Of a stretch of DNA of 37,207 nucleotides, positions 1 through 6,841 are shown piece by piece (positions within the stretch are counted from its first letter, which is position 1; every line of letters starts with the position of its first letter). The DNA lies in assembly GCA_003228175.2 (NCBI GenBank), contig QGNQ01000019.1, positions 1 through 37,207 on the forward strand, written 5' to 3'. The notes beneath the pieces were generated by a model, which saw only the letters and a program-made list of their open reading frames with translations, had not been told where the DNA came from and did not search any database. Made by a program: the position numbers and the translations under genes. Source of the stretch: Chloroflexota bacterium. Its GTDB lineage: Bacteria; Chloroflexota; Dehalococcoidia; Bin125.

Positions 1-147
1 CCAAATAGGGGAGCAACGGAGCGCCGCACTCCGCTCCCGGGTAGGTTGCTGGCGGCGGCGGGTAACCGTCGTCCTAGAGAGATGGCCACCACCCCCATCC
101 GGAGACGGATGACGGGAACAGAACCCGGCTTACAGGCCACCTGACCG
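1..147 (+). ncRNA. rnpB: RNase P RNA, 3' portion (truncated by window start)
   Basis: This is the catalytic RNA subunit of ribonuclease P, which matures tRNA 5' ends. The window opens with CCAAATAGGGG, followed by a hairpin (about 9-38) and CCCGGGTAGGTTGCT; further on come CCTAGA near 74-79 and ACAGAACCCGGCTTA near 118-132. These blocks occur in the same order and at similar spacing as the conserved 3' third of bacterial RNase P RNA (E. coli M1 has CCAAATAGGGG, CCCGGGTAGGCTGCT, GCCTAGATGA and ACAGAACCCGGCTTA). The 5' two thirds lie outside the window. The exact 3' end is estimated from the M1 pattern. A terminator hairpin follows directly. Confidence 0.93.
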
Positions 148-153
148 CACACC

Positions 154-192
154 GGAGGGGCGACGCAAGTCGCCCCTCCCTCTTCTCCTCTG
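154..192 (+). terminator. Rho-independent terminator of rnpB
   Basis: A perfect 11-bp stem (154-164 with 169-179) closes a GCAA tetraloop and is followed by a pyrimidine tract with several T residues (TCTTCTCCTCT). It sits just past the end of the RNase P RNA and before murE, so it most likely ends the rnpB transcript. Confidence 0.85.
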
Positions 193-321
193 CCACGCCC
201 CGCCCCCACAGCCCCGCACGTCCCGAGCGGAGACGCCTACGCGCGCGACTGCACGCCGTCCCAATACCACCCGAACACGAACGGCGTCCCCCAGCACCCC
301 TCTCCTTCCCCCCCGCACCGA

Positions 322-327
322 TACCCT
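322..327 (+). promoter_or_regulatory. -10 box (TACCCT) for a probable leaderless murE transcript
   Basis: TACCCT lies 7 nt before the murE ATG with no purine-rich ribosome binding site in between. A -10 hexamer this close places the transcription start at or next to the A of ATG. The same arrangement recurs at birA, hisC, nfeD-like, dapF and the pseudogene at 4776. No clear -35 was seen. Confidence 0.5.
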
Positions 328-334
328 CCCCCCA

Positions 335-1873
335 ATGAAGTCCCTCCCCCACCTCCTCCAAGCCACTACCCCCCTCGCCGTCCACCGCGACCCCGCCCTC
401 CCAATGGACGCAGCCACCGTCACCGCCGTCACCCAAGACTCCCGACGCGTCATCCCCGGCGCATGCTTCGTCGCCCTCCCCGGCCTCACCGTCGACGGCC
501 ACGACTTCCTGCCCCAGGCCATCGCCGCCGGCGCCACCACCGTCGCCGTCCAGACCGACAAGCGCGCCCACTGGGAGCCCCTCCTCGCCGACCCCAACCT
601 CACCATCGTCGAACTGCCCGACACCCGCGCCGCCCTGCCCGCACTCGCCGCCGCCTTCCACGACTTCCCCGCCCGCAAACTCACCGTCGTCGGCGTCACC
701 GGCACCGACGGCAAGAGCACCACCTGCTACCTCACCACCGCAATGCTTGACGCCGCCGGCCATACCACCGGCATGATCGGCGGCGTGCAGTTCAAAATCG
801 CCGACGAATGGCGCATGAACACCATCACCGCAACCAGCCCAGAGGCCGACATCACCCAGGCCCTGCTCGCCGAAATGGTCGACGCCGGCTGCACGCACGC
901 CGTCGTCGAATCCACCTCCCACGGCCTCGCCCTGCACCGCCTCGACCAGCTCGAATACGACATCGCCGTCTTCACCGGCCTCAGCGACGACCACCTTGAC
1001 TTCCACCGCACCCCAGAGGCCTATCTCGACGCCAAGCTCAACCTCTTCCGCTTCCTCGACACCTCCCTGCACAAGGGCGTCGCCAAACACGCCGTCCTGC
1101 TCGGCGACGACCCCCATCGCGACGCCATCGCGGCCGCTACCGACGCCAAACTCGTCACCGTCGGCTTCGACACCGGCGGCCACGACATCTCCCTCTCCGA
1201 CCTCGACATGCAAGCCGCTGGCTCCCGCTTCCGCCTCGCCACCCCCGCCGGAGCCCTCGCCGTCCACCTCGCCCTCCCCGCACGATTCAACATCGCCAAC
1301 GCCCTCCTCGCCGCCGGCGCCGCCTACGCCCTTGGCCTCGGCCCCGTCCCCATCCAGCGCGGCATCCGCGACCTCACCGGCGTGCCCGGCCGCATGGAGC
1401 CCATCGACGCCGGACAGCCCTTCACCGTCGTCGTCGACGCCGCCGCCACCGCCGACGCCTTCCGCGTCGTCCTCAACGCCGTCCGACCCTTGGTTCCCCA
1501 ACCGGGGCGCCTCATCGTCGTCTTCGGCGTCGCCGGCGAGCGCGACCCCGCCCGTCGCGACGGCATGGGCGCCGCCGCCGCCGAGTTCGCCGACTTCGCC
1601 CTCCTCACCAGCGAAAACCCCCGCTCGGAGGACCCCGCCGCCATCGTTCACGACATCGCCGCCGCCATGGAGGCCGCCGGCAAGCGCGCCGGCATCGACT
1701 TCGAAGCGCAGCCCGACCGTCGCGTCGCCATCGCCCGCGCCTTCCAACTCGCCACCCCCGGCGACTACGTCCTCATCGCTGGCAAAGGCGCAGAGCAGTC
1801 GCTCATCTTCGCCGACCACGAACAGCCCTGGGACGACCGCACCGTCGCCCGCGAACTGCTGGCCTCCCCCTAG
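335..1873 (+). CDS. murE: MurE-type Mur ligase (UDP-MurNAc-L-Ala-D-Glu:diaminopimelate ligase family), divergent
   Basis: 512 aa, the usual MurE length. MurE adds meso-diaminopimelate (or lysine) to UDP-MurNAc-dipeptide in the cytoplasm during peptidoglycan synthesis. Visible: N-terminal MurE domain with TQDSRR (33-38), ATP loop GVTGTDGKSTT (120-130), ESTSHGLAL (192-200), the carbamylated-lysine region YLDAKLNLF (K234), FNIANALLAAG (318-328), VPGRME (350-355), FGVAGERD (397-404), ENPR (427-430) where DAP-specific enzymes have DNPR, and GKGAEQ (483-488). Odd: the family motif DYAHxPD is DAAATAD (368-374) and KGHE is KGAE, so both conserved C-terminal histidines are alanine. The fold and ATP site look intact, but activity or substrate may differ. 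Family assignment is secure; the exact reaction is not. The ATG at 335 was chosen for its -10 spacing. Confidence 0.85.
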   Translation: MKSLPHLLQATTPLAVHRDPALPMDAATVTAVTQDSRRVIPGACFVALPGLTVDGHDFLPQAIAAGATTVAVQTDKRAHWEPLLADPNLTIVELPDTRAALPALAAAFHDFPARKLTVVGVTGTDGKSTTCYLTTAMLDAAGHTTGMIGGVQFKIADEWRMNTITATSPEADITQALLAEMVDAGCTHAVVESTSHGLALHRLDQLEYDIAVFTGLSDDHLDFHRTPEAYLDAKLNLFRFLDTSLHKGVAKHAVLLGDDPHRDAIAAATDAKLVTVGFDTGGHDISLSDLDMQAAGSRFRLATPAGALAVHLALPARFNIANALLAAGAAYALGLGPVPIQRGIRDLTGVPGRMEPIDAGQPFTVVVDAAATADAFRVVLNAVRPLVPQPGRLIVVFGVAGERDPARRDGMGAAAAEFADFALLTSENPRSEDPAAIVHDIAAAMEAAGKRAGIDFEAQPDRRVAIARAFQLATPGDYVLIAGKGAEQSLIFADHEQPWDDRTVARELLASP

Positions 1874-2254
1874 TCCGGCCCATCACCCGCTCCGCATGTA
1901 GCCCCCGGAATACCCACCTTCATCGAAGTCCGCTATTCTAGGTCTTACAACCGCACTGAGCGGATAGCAAACCGTCCCGGTTCTCCCCTGCACCACCCCC
2001 TCGCACGACCCCAAGGAGCCCGCAACCACCCCTATCCATCGCCGATTCCCTGGATCCGCCCTGTGCACACCCCTGCACACCGGTGATCGCCACTGATCCT
2101 CCTGGTCGCCTGTGATCGCCCGCGCGTGCAGACCACCGTCACTGTTCGCCATCCTCTTCCGCTGCGAAAACGCCGACCGGACACAGTCCCTGCGCCTGCG
2201 CTACCGTCGTCCTCGAGCCGATCCGTCCAACGCAGTGCCAGAGAGAGACGACCC
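1874..2254. other. Intergenic region with possible promoter elements
   Basis: 381 bases between murE and the aminotransferase with no convincing gene. It is less GC-biased around 1930-1975, where TATTCT (1934-1939) could be a -10 box and ATAGCAAACC (1964-1973) matches half of the palindrome found at 6695-6712. GTGATCGCC occurs twice near 2082-2120. The rest is C-rich sequence without clear structure. Confidence 0.4.
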
Positions 2255-3607
2255 ATGGAAGACGCCCGCTACCAGGAACTCGTCCACAAGGACCGCGCGC
2301 ACTGGGTCCACCCCCTCCACCACCCCGTCGCGCATCAGACCCCCATCCTGGTCGACCGCGGTGAGGGCATCTACCTCATCGGCCACGACGGCAAGCGCTA
2401 CATCGACGGCCTCTCCGCCCTCTGGAACGTCGCCGTCGGGCACGGGCGCACAGAGCTCGCCCAAGCCGCCGCCGCCCAAATGTCCCTCGCCGCCTTCACC
2501 AACAACTACGTCGGCTTCACCAACGAGCCCGCCATCGAACTCGCCGCCAAAGTCGTCGACCTCTGCTACCCCAACATGCAAGCCGCCTTCTTCGGCAACT
2601 CCGGCTCAGAGGCCAACGAGACCAACTTCAAAGCCGCCCGCTACTACTGGTCCATCAAAGGCCGCCCCGAGAAGGTCAAGATCATCAGCCGCGCCGAGTC
2701 CTACCACGGCAACACCCTCGCCGCGATGTCCATGACCGGCATGAAGGTCTACTACCCAAACTTCGGCCCCCGCGTGAGCGAAGTCATCCCCGCCGCCAGC
2801 GTTGAGCCCAAGCTCTCCGGCGGCGGCCGCATCGACCCCGCCAACATCGACATCGATCGCATGATCGAAACCATCGAAGAAGAGGGCCCCAACTCGATCG
2901 CGGCCGTCATCGCCGAGCCCGTCCAGGGCGCCGGCGGCATCCACCCCGCGCCCCCCGACTACTTCCCCCGCCTGCGCCACATCTGCGACCAGAACGACAT
3001 CCTCCTCATCGCCGATGAAGTGATCACCGGCTTCGGTCGCACCGGCAAATGGTTCGCCCTTGAACACTACGACGTCCTCCCAGACATGGTCTCAACCGCC
3101 AAAGCCATCAGCAGCGCCTACATCCCCATGAGCGCCTCCATCTGGTCCCAGGACGTGCACGACACCATCATCAGCACGGACCCCGGCACCCGCTTCATGC
3201 ACGCCTACACCAACTCCGGACACAGCGCCGGGGCGGCCGTCTCGCTTCGCAACCTGCAGATCATGGAAGACGAGCACCTCATCCAGAACGCCGCCGCCCG
3301 TGGTGACCAACTGCGCGCCGGCCTCGACAAGCTCGCCGCCGATCACCCCAACCTCGGCAACGTGCGCGGCCTCGGCTTCATGCAGGGCTTCGACCTGCTC
3401 CAAGACCCCGCCACGGACACCCCCTTCCCCATGGAAGCCGGCGTCGGCGGCAAGCTCCTCGCCGAGTGCACCAACCGCGGCCTCGTCTCGCGCATCCGCC
3501 TCGACAGCTACCTACTCGCCCCGCCCCTCATCACCACCGAGCAGCAGGTCAACGACATCCTCAACATCGTCGACGAGAGCGTTCGGGCCGTGATCGCCGG
3601 CCTCTAG
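2255..3607 (+). CDS. Class III (omega) aminotransferase, PLP-dependent
   Basis: 450 aa, typical for class III aminotransferases, which move an amino group between an amine or omega-amino acid and a keto acid such as pyruvate. Visible blocks: YIDGLSALWNVAVGHG near the start, FFGNSGSEANETNFKAARYY (PLP phosphate-binding region), SYHGNTLAAMSMTG, IAEPVQGAGGIHP, ILLIADEVITGFGRTGKWFA (the Asp that contacts the PLP ring nitrogen), and STAKAISSAYIPMSA, whose Lys should be the Schiff-base residue. The ATG at 2255 follows GAGAGAG and aligns with family N-termini; the frame is open further upstream, but that sequence is low-complexity. Substrate cannot be told from sequence; candidates include beta-alanine, taurine, putrescine or other amines with pyruvate. 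It seems monocistronic. Confidence 0.9.
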   Translation: MEDARYQELVHKDRAHWVHPLHHPVAHQTPILVDRGEGIYLIGHDGKRYIDGLSALWNVAVGHGRTELAQAAAAQMSLAAFTNNYVGFTNEPAIELAAKVVDLCYPNMQAAFFGNSGSEANETNFKAARYYWSIKGRPEKVKIISRAESYHGNTLAAMSMTGMKVYYPNFGPRVSEVIPAASVEPKLSGGGRIDPANIDIDRMIETIEEEGPNSIAAVIAEPVQGAGGIHPAPPDYFPRLRHICDQNDILLIADEVITGFGRTGKWFALEHYDVLPDMVSTAKAISSAYIPMSASIWSQDVHDTIISTDPGTRFMHAYTNSGHSAGAAVSLRNLQIMEDEHLIQNAAARGDQLRAGLDKLAADHPNLGNVRGLGFMQGFDLLQDPATDTPFPMEAGVGGKLLAECTNRGLVSRIRLDSYLLAPPLITTEQQVNDILNIVDESVRAVIAGL

Positions 3608-3628
3608 GGCGCTCATCGCCTGGCCGTC

Positions 3629-3667
3629 GACCCCGATCGCAGACCCCGATCGCAGACCCCGATCGTA
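3629..3667 (+). repeat. Three tandem 13-bp repeats upstream of a promoter
   Basis: GACCCCGATCGCA at 3629-3641 and 3642-3654, then GACCCCGATCGTA at 3655-3667. Each unit holds the palindrome CGATCG. The array ends 21 bp before the -10 box at 3689, where an activator or repressor could bind. Confidence 0.85.
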
Positions 3668-3688
3668 GAAAAGCGTCGCTCCCCCTGC

Positions 3689-3694
3689 TACCCT
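3689..3694 (+). promoter_or_regulatory. -10 box (TACCCT) of the structured transcript
   Basis: TACCCT sits about 7 nt upstream of GGGAGAAAGGAGG, the probable start of the RNA that ends at the terminator at 3817-3849. No good -35 hexamer is visible; the 13-bp tandem repeats occupy that region. Confidence 0.45.
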
Positions 3695-3720
3695 GAACGG
3701 GAGAAAGGAGGTGATGCGCG

Positions 3721-3789
3721 TTGGGACATATAAGTAAGCCCAGCAATGATTCGGTCCGCTCGCACTTTTCGGAGGTGAGCGAGACGTAG
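3721..3789 (+). CDS. Possible 22-codon small ORF with near-perfect Shine-Dalgarno (hypothetical)
   Basis: A TTG start at 3721 lies 9 nt after GGAGG (3707-3711), an ideal distance, and opens a 22-codon frame ending in TAG at 3787-3789. The peptide begins MGHISKPSND and ends HFSEVSET; it is hydrophilic, with no signal or membrane segment. It contains codons rare in the neighbours (ATA, AGT). An alternative ATG at 3714 gives only 7 codons and is too close to the ribosome site. I do not recognise the peptide. The frame overlaps the long hairpin, so translation and folding would compete. It may equally be non-coding. Confidence 0.3.
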   Translation: MGHISKPSNDSVRSHFSEVSET

Positions 3790-3816
3790 CCGTATCATCT
3801 CTGGGCTGAGAAAAAC

Positions 3817-3849
3817 GAGGGGTCCCCGGCAGCGGGGGCCCTTCTCTTT
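3817..3849 (+). terminator. Rho-independent terminator
   Basis: A 12-bp stem with two wobble pairs (3817-3828 with 3833-3844), a GCAG loop and a T-rich tail TCTTT. It lies about 100 bp before birA, which has its own -10 box, so it should end the transcript that begins near 3701. Confidence 0.85.
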
Positions 3850-3940
3850 GCACGCAGGTGGGGGGGCACACAAGTGGGGGGCATCTGCTCCCCAGCGCTG
3901 CCCCCAAGCCCCACAACCCGCCGCCCATCGCCCAGCGCGG

Positions 3941-3946
3941 TAGCCT
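3941..3946 (+). promoter_or_regulatory. -10 box (TAGCCT) for leaderless birA
   Basis: TAGCCT is exactly 6 nt before the birA ATG and there is no ribosome binding site between them. The spacing matches the other leaderless-type starts in this window. Confidence 0.5.
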
Positions 3947-3952
3947 TCCCTC

Positions 3953-4753
3953 ATGTCCACCCGGCTCCGACGCAGCATCCTTGAAGCCCGCTCCCCCGCC
4001 CGCTGGCTGGGCCGGGACTTCGTCTACAAGCTCCGCACCGGCTCCACCATGGACGACGCACGCGCCCTGGCCCTGGACGGCGCGCCCAGCGGCGTCGTCG
4101 TCTTCGCGGAAGAGCAGACCGCCGGTCGTGGCACCAGAGGCCGCACCTGGGTCTCCCCCGCGGGCCAGAACCTCTCCTTCACCATCCTGCTGCGCCCCAC
4201 GCCCGCTCAAATCCAACGGCTCTCCCTGATCACCCCCGTCGCCATCGCCAACGCCGTCGAGCAGGTGCTTGGCCTCTATCCCCGCATCAAATGGCCCAAC
4301 GACCTGCACCTCAAGGGCAAGAAGTTCAGCGGCATCCTCATCGAGGGCGAGTGGAACGGCGACAAACCCGCCTTCGCGCTCGTCGGCGTCGGCGTCAACG
4401 TCAACTTCGACCCCGCCCCCCACGCCGCCCAGATCGCTCGTCCCGCCACCAGCCTCGCGCTCGAGAAAGGCCGGCCCCTGCCCCGCGAACCGATCCTGGC
4501 CGCCATCTTCGCCTCGTTCGAGCGTGCCTACGAAGGCGCAGACCATCCCGCCCTGTTCAACGGCTGGCGCTCCCGACAAGAGCTGCTGGGCCGCCCCGTC
4601 ACCCTGAGCGGTAGCCCCGCCATTCGTGAGCCCGGCGGCAAGATCGAAGGGGTCGCGGAGGACGTCGATGAGGACGGCTCGCTGCTTGTCCGCCTGCCCA
4701 GCGGCGACCTGCGACGCTTCCTCGCCGGCGAAGTCACCCTGCGACACGCCTGA
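3953..4753 (+). CDS. birA: Biotin--[acetyl-CoA-carboxylase] ligase, monofunctional
   Basis: 266 aa. Activates biotin with ATP to biotinyl-AMP and attaches it to the lysine of biotin carboxyl carrier proteins in the cytoplasm. Visible: TGSTMDDA near residue 30, the biotinyl-AMP loop GRGTRGRTW (about 59-67), SFTILLRP, KWPNDLHLKGKKFSGILIEG (substrate-binding and catalytic Lys region), GVGVNVNF, and a small C-terminal beta domain (GVAEDVDEDGSLLVRL). There is no N-terminal DNA-binding helix-turn-helix, so this is the class I enzyme without repressor function. It is followed after 22 bp by a hydrolase pseudogene that has its own -10 box. Confidence 0.93.
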   Translation: MSTRLRRSILEARSPARWLGRDFVYKLRTGSTMDDARALALDGAPSGVVVFAEEQTAGRGTRGRTWVSPAGQNLSFTILLRPTPAQIQRLSLITPVAIANAVEQVLGLYPRIKWPNDLHLKGKKFSGILIEGEWNGDKPAFALVGVGVNVNFDPAPHAAQIARPATSLALEKGRPLPREPILAAIFASFERAYEGADHPALFNGWRSRQELLGRPVTLSGSPAIREPGGKIEGVAEDVDEDGSLLVRLPSGDLRRFLAGEVTLRHA

Positions 4754-4763
4754 ACCAGCCCGC

Positions 4764-4769
4764 TACACT
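4764..4769 (+). promoter_or_regulatory. -10 box (TACACT) upstream of the hydrolase pseudogene
   Basis: TACACT ends 6 nt before the ATG at 4776, again the leaderless arrangement. It could still drive transcription through the broken copy into the intact gene at 5640. Confidence 0.5.
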
Positions 4770-4775
4770 CCCGCC

Positions 4776-5643
4776 ATGAATGACTGCCCCCCCCATCCAG
4801 TACACCCGCGCCGACGACGGTACCTCGATCGCCTACTGGACCCTGGGGGAGGGACCCCTCGCGGTCTTCATCCCACCTCCCGGCATGGCGCATCTCGAGC
4901 TCAAATAGGCCGGCCCCGGCTTTCAGCGCATGTTCCGGGGCTTCGCCGCAGAGCTGCGCCTGGTGCAGTACGACCCCCGAGGCTTCGGCCTTTCGGAGGC
5001 CGCCGCGGACCTCAGCCTCGACGCCCTCGTCAGCGATACCCGCGCTGTGCTGGCAGCGGTCGGGGGAGGGCCCGCCGCGATCGTCACTCCCGTGACCGCA
5101 GCCCCGCTGGGCATCGCCTTCGCGGCGGCACACCCCGATCAGGTCTCCGCCCTTGCCCTGCTGGGGCCGGAGATCGACCCTGACCGTCGCGCCAGCATTG
5201 TGCGCGCTCTCAAACGCGCCGACGCCGAGTTGGGACGAACGCGCTCCGTCATCAATCCCACCATGCCGGCCGAGGATGTCGAACCCTCTCGCGCGCTGGC
5301 CAACGCAACCCTGCAGCGATGGGAGCGCGAGGGCGTACGTGAGCGGATGCAGCAAGCCCTGCTGGACTGGCAGGTCAACGACCTGCTGCCCCGCGTCGCC
5401 TGCCCCACCCTGGTCGTCCACTACCCGGAGCGTGCCACCTCCGACGGCGCATACGTCGCCGGGCGGATCCCGGGCGCTCGTCTCGTCAACCGTGCGGGAC
5501 CGAACGCCCCGCCCTTCAACCCCGATATCGCGGGCCTCGCGAAGCTCGTCAACGAGTTCGTGATCCAGCACGCCTTCACGCCCCATCAGCCGGACGCCCC
5601 CGCGTTCGATGCGCCCCAAGGGTCCCTGGAATCCCCGCGATGA
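4776..5643 (+). pseudogene. Degraded tandem copy of the pseudo-hydrolase/LuxR gene
   Basis: The sequence parallels the gene at 5640 (same start MNDCPP, then QYTRADDGTSIAYWTLGEGP, YDPRGFGLS, AAHPDQVSAL, CPTLVVHYPE), but with two lesions. The C run at 4787-4794 has eight C where the intact copy has seven, shifting the frame after codon 6. In the corrected frame a TAG stop occurs at 4906-4908. Reading can resume at ATG 4930 and runs to TGA at 5641-5643, which overlaps the ATG of the next gene. The helix-turn-helix domain is absent. The GxSxG nucleophile motif is missing (TPVTAAP). It is most likely a decaying duplicate, although the 237-residue remnant from 4930 could be translated. Confidence 0.8.
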
Positions 5644-6671
5644 ACGACTGCCCCCCCGTCCAATACGTGCGAACCCCGGACGGCGCCTCGATCGCCTACT
5701 GGACGCTCGGCAGCGGCCCCAAGACGCTCGCGATCCACCCGCTTTCCTTCTCTCACCTGACGCGCGAACAGGGACACCCGCGCCTTCGCGAGCTGTACGA
5801 CCTGCTGGCTTCCGATCTGGAGCTTCTGCGCTACGACCCCCGAGCAGCCGGCCTCTCGGGCCCGGCCCAGGACTTCAGCGCTGAGGCGTTCCTCTGCGAT
5901 ATCGAATCCGTCCTCGCGCGCACCGGTGGCGGTCCGGTCGCGCTCCTGGCGTTCGTAGGTGCGGCCCCGCTGGCGGCGCGCTTCGCTGCGGCACACCCGG
6001 CGGATGTCTCATCGCTGGTGCTGCTCTGCCCGGAGATCGACGAACAGCGCCGTCGCGTCATCATGCGTGCTCTCCGCAGCGGCACCCCCGAGCACGCGAT
6101 GCAGCGTTTCAACCGTCTCCTCAACCCCGACGGGACGGGAACCCTCGGCGAGCTAATCGGCGGCATCCGTCGAGCGAATGAGCGGAACTGGGAGCGGCTC
6201 GTGGGGAAGGACGGCGCCACCCAGATGATGAGCTGCCCGGAGGAACTGCTCTCCAAGGTCTCCTGCCCCACGCTCGTCGTGCACTACCCCGAGCACGCCT
6301 TCTCCGACGGTCCCAACATCGCCGGGCGCATGGCGAACGCCCGTCTCCTTGTCCGCGATGGCGCCAACGCCCCACTCTGGGATCCAGACTTCCCTGGCCT
6401 CATGAGCGCGGTGCGCGCGTTCATTCACGACCACGTGGAGACTCCGGTGGACCCCGCGACCGATGCCTGTCCGCCGCCCACGTGCCTCTCCCCCCGCGAG
6501 CGCGAGGTCGTCTGCCTGGTCTCTGCCGGCCTCCCAAACCCCGAGATCGCGCAGCGACTCTGCATCAGCCGCTCCACCGTCGCGCGGCATGTCTCCAGCG
6601 CGCTGGGCAAGACCGGCCTCATCAACCGCACTGAGCTGGCCGTCTACGCCTCCCGCCACCGCCTCGCCTGA
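5640..6671 (+). CDS. Alpha/beta-hydrolase-fold sensor with C-terminal LuxR helix-turn-helix
   Basis: 343 aa in two parts. Residues 1-265 follow the alpha/beta hydrolase pattern of bacterial proteins often fused to LuxR or cyclase domains (IAYWTLGSGP, LLRYDPRAAGLS, AAHPADVSSLVLLCPEID, CPTLVVHYPEHAFSDG). The nucleophile elbow reads AFVGA instead of GxSxG, and the usual late catalytic His region reads NAPLWD, so it is probably a ligand-binding domain without hydrolase activity. Residues about 282-340 are a LuxR/GerE helix-turn-helix (LSPREREVVCLVSAGL, then ISRSTVARHVSSALGKTG). It should act as a cytoplasmic transcription regulator; its ligand is unknown. The ATG overlaps the stop of the broken copy. 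A palindrome just downstream (6695-6712) may be a binding site. Confidence 0.85.
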   Translation: MNDCPPVQYVRTPDGASIAYWTLGSGPKTLAIHPLSFSHLTREQGHPRLRELYDLLASDLELLRYDPRAAGLSGPAQDFSAEAFLCDIESVLARTGGGPVALLAFVGAAPLAARFAAAHPADVSSLVLLCPEIDEQRRRVIMRALRSGTPEHAMQRFNRLLNPDGTGTLGELIGGIRRANERNWERLVGKDGATQMMSCPEELLSKVSCPTLVVHYPEHAFSDGPNIAGRMANARLLVRDGANAPLWDPDFPGLMSAVRAFIHDHVETPVDPATDACPPPTCLSPREREVVCLVSAGLPNPEIAQRLCISRSTVARHVSSALGKTGLINRTELAVYASRHRLA

Positions 6672-6694
6672 CCGCCCTCACGCGCTTTCGCCGC

Positions 6695-6712
6695 ATAGCA
6701 AACCCTTGCTAT
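6695..6712. promoter_or_regulatory. 18-bp palindrome, candidate LuxR-type operator
   Basis: ATAGCAA (6695-6701), 4-bp spacer ACCC, TTGCTAT (6706-6712): perfect 7-bp arms, the size of many LuxR-family sites. It lies between the LuxR-domain gene and the exported protein at 6842. It has no T tract, so it is an unlikely terminator. Confidence 0.45.
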
Positions 6713-6841
6713 TCCCAGGGCCTGAACGTCGCCGCGAAATGGTCCATCTGAGCGATGCCGCCACTGCGCGCGCTCGGCACCTTGCCCCCCAGCACGTCAC
6801 GCGGCCACCCCGGGTCGCGGGCGCTGTGCCGGAGGTCCCAC

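Larger units (their letters stand above)
3701..3849 (+). ncRNA. Candidate structured small RNA or leader, unassigned
   Basis: About 150 nt with its own -10 box and a strong terminator. It opens with AGAAAGGAGGTGAT (3702-3715), complementary to the last 14 bases of a typical 16S rRNA. A long irregular hairpin follows: 3737-3743 pairs with 3801-3807, 3746-3750 with 3794-3798, 3752-3754 with 3790-3792, and 3757-3761 with 3777-3781. A second GGAGGTGA (3771-3778) lies in the apical part. TGGG (3722-3725) could instead pair with CCCA (3739-3742), excluding the long hairpin. Base composition is far less GC-rich than the neighbours. I could not match it to 6S, SRP, tmRNA or a known riboswitch. It might be an independent sRNA, a small-protein mRNA, or an attenuator before birA. 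Confidence 0.55.

Noticed and set aside
74-1819. Long open frame of 581 codons on the minus strand opposite murE
   Set aside because: It is a Gly/Ala/Glu/Val-rich shadow caused by high GC bias of murE on the other strand; no domain is recognisable and murE conserved motifs explain the sequence.
3711-3737. Tiny ORF starting at GTG 3711 or ATG 3714
   Set aside because: The start overlaps or touches the Shine-Dalgarno sequence, too close for initiation; TTG 3721 is better placed.
3857-3907. G-rich runs that could form a G-quadruplex
   Set aside because: Only two long G runs occur on the strand (about 3858-3865 and 3873-3878); the second pairs more simply with the C run near 3902 as a hairpin.
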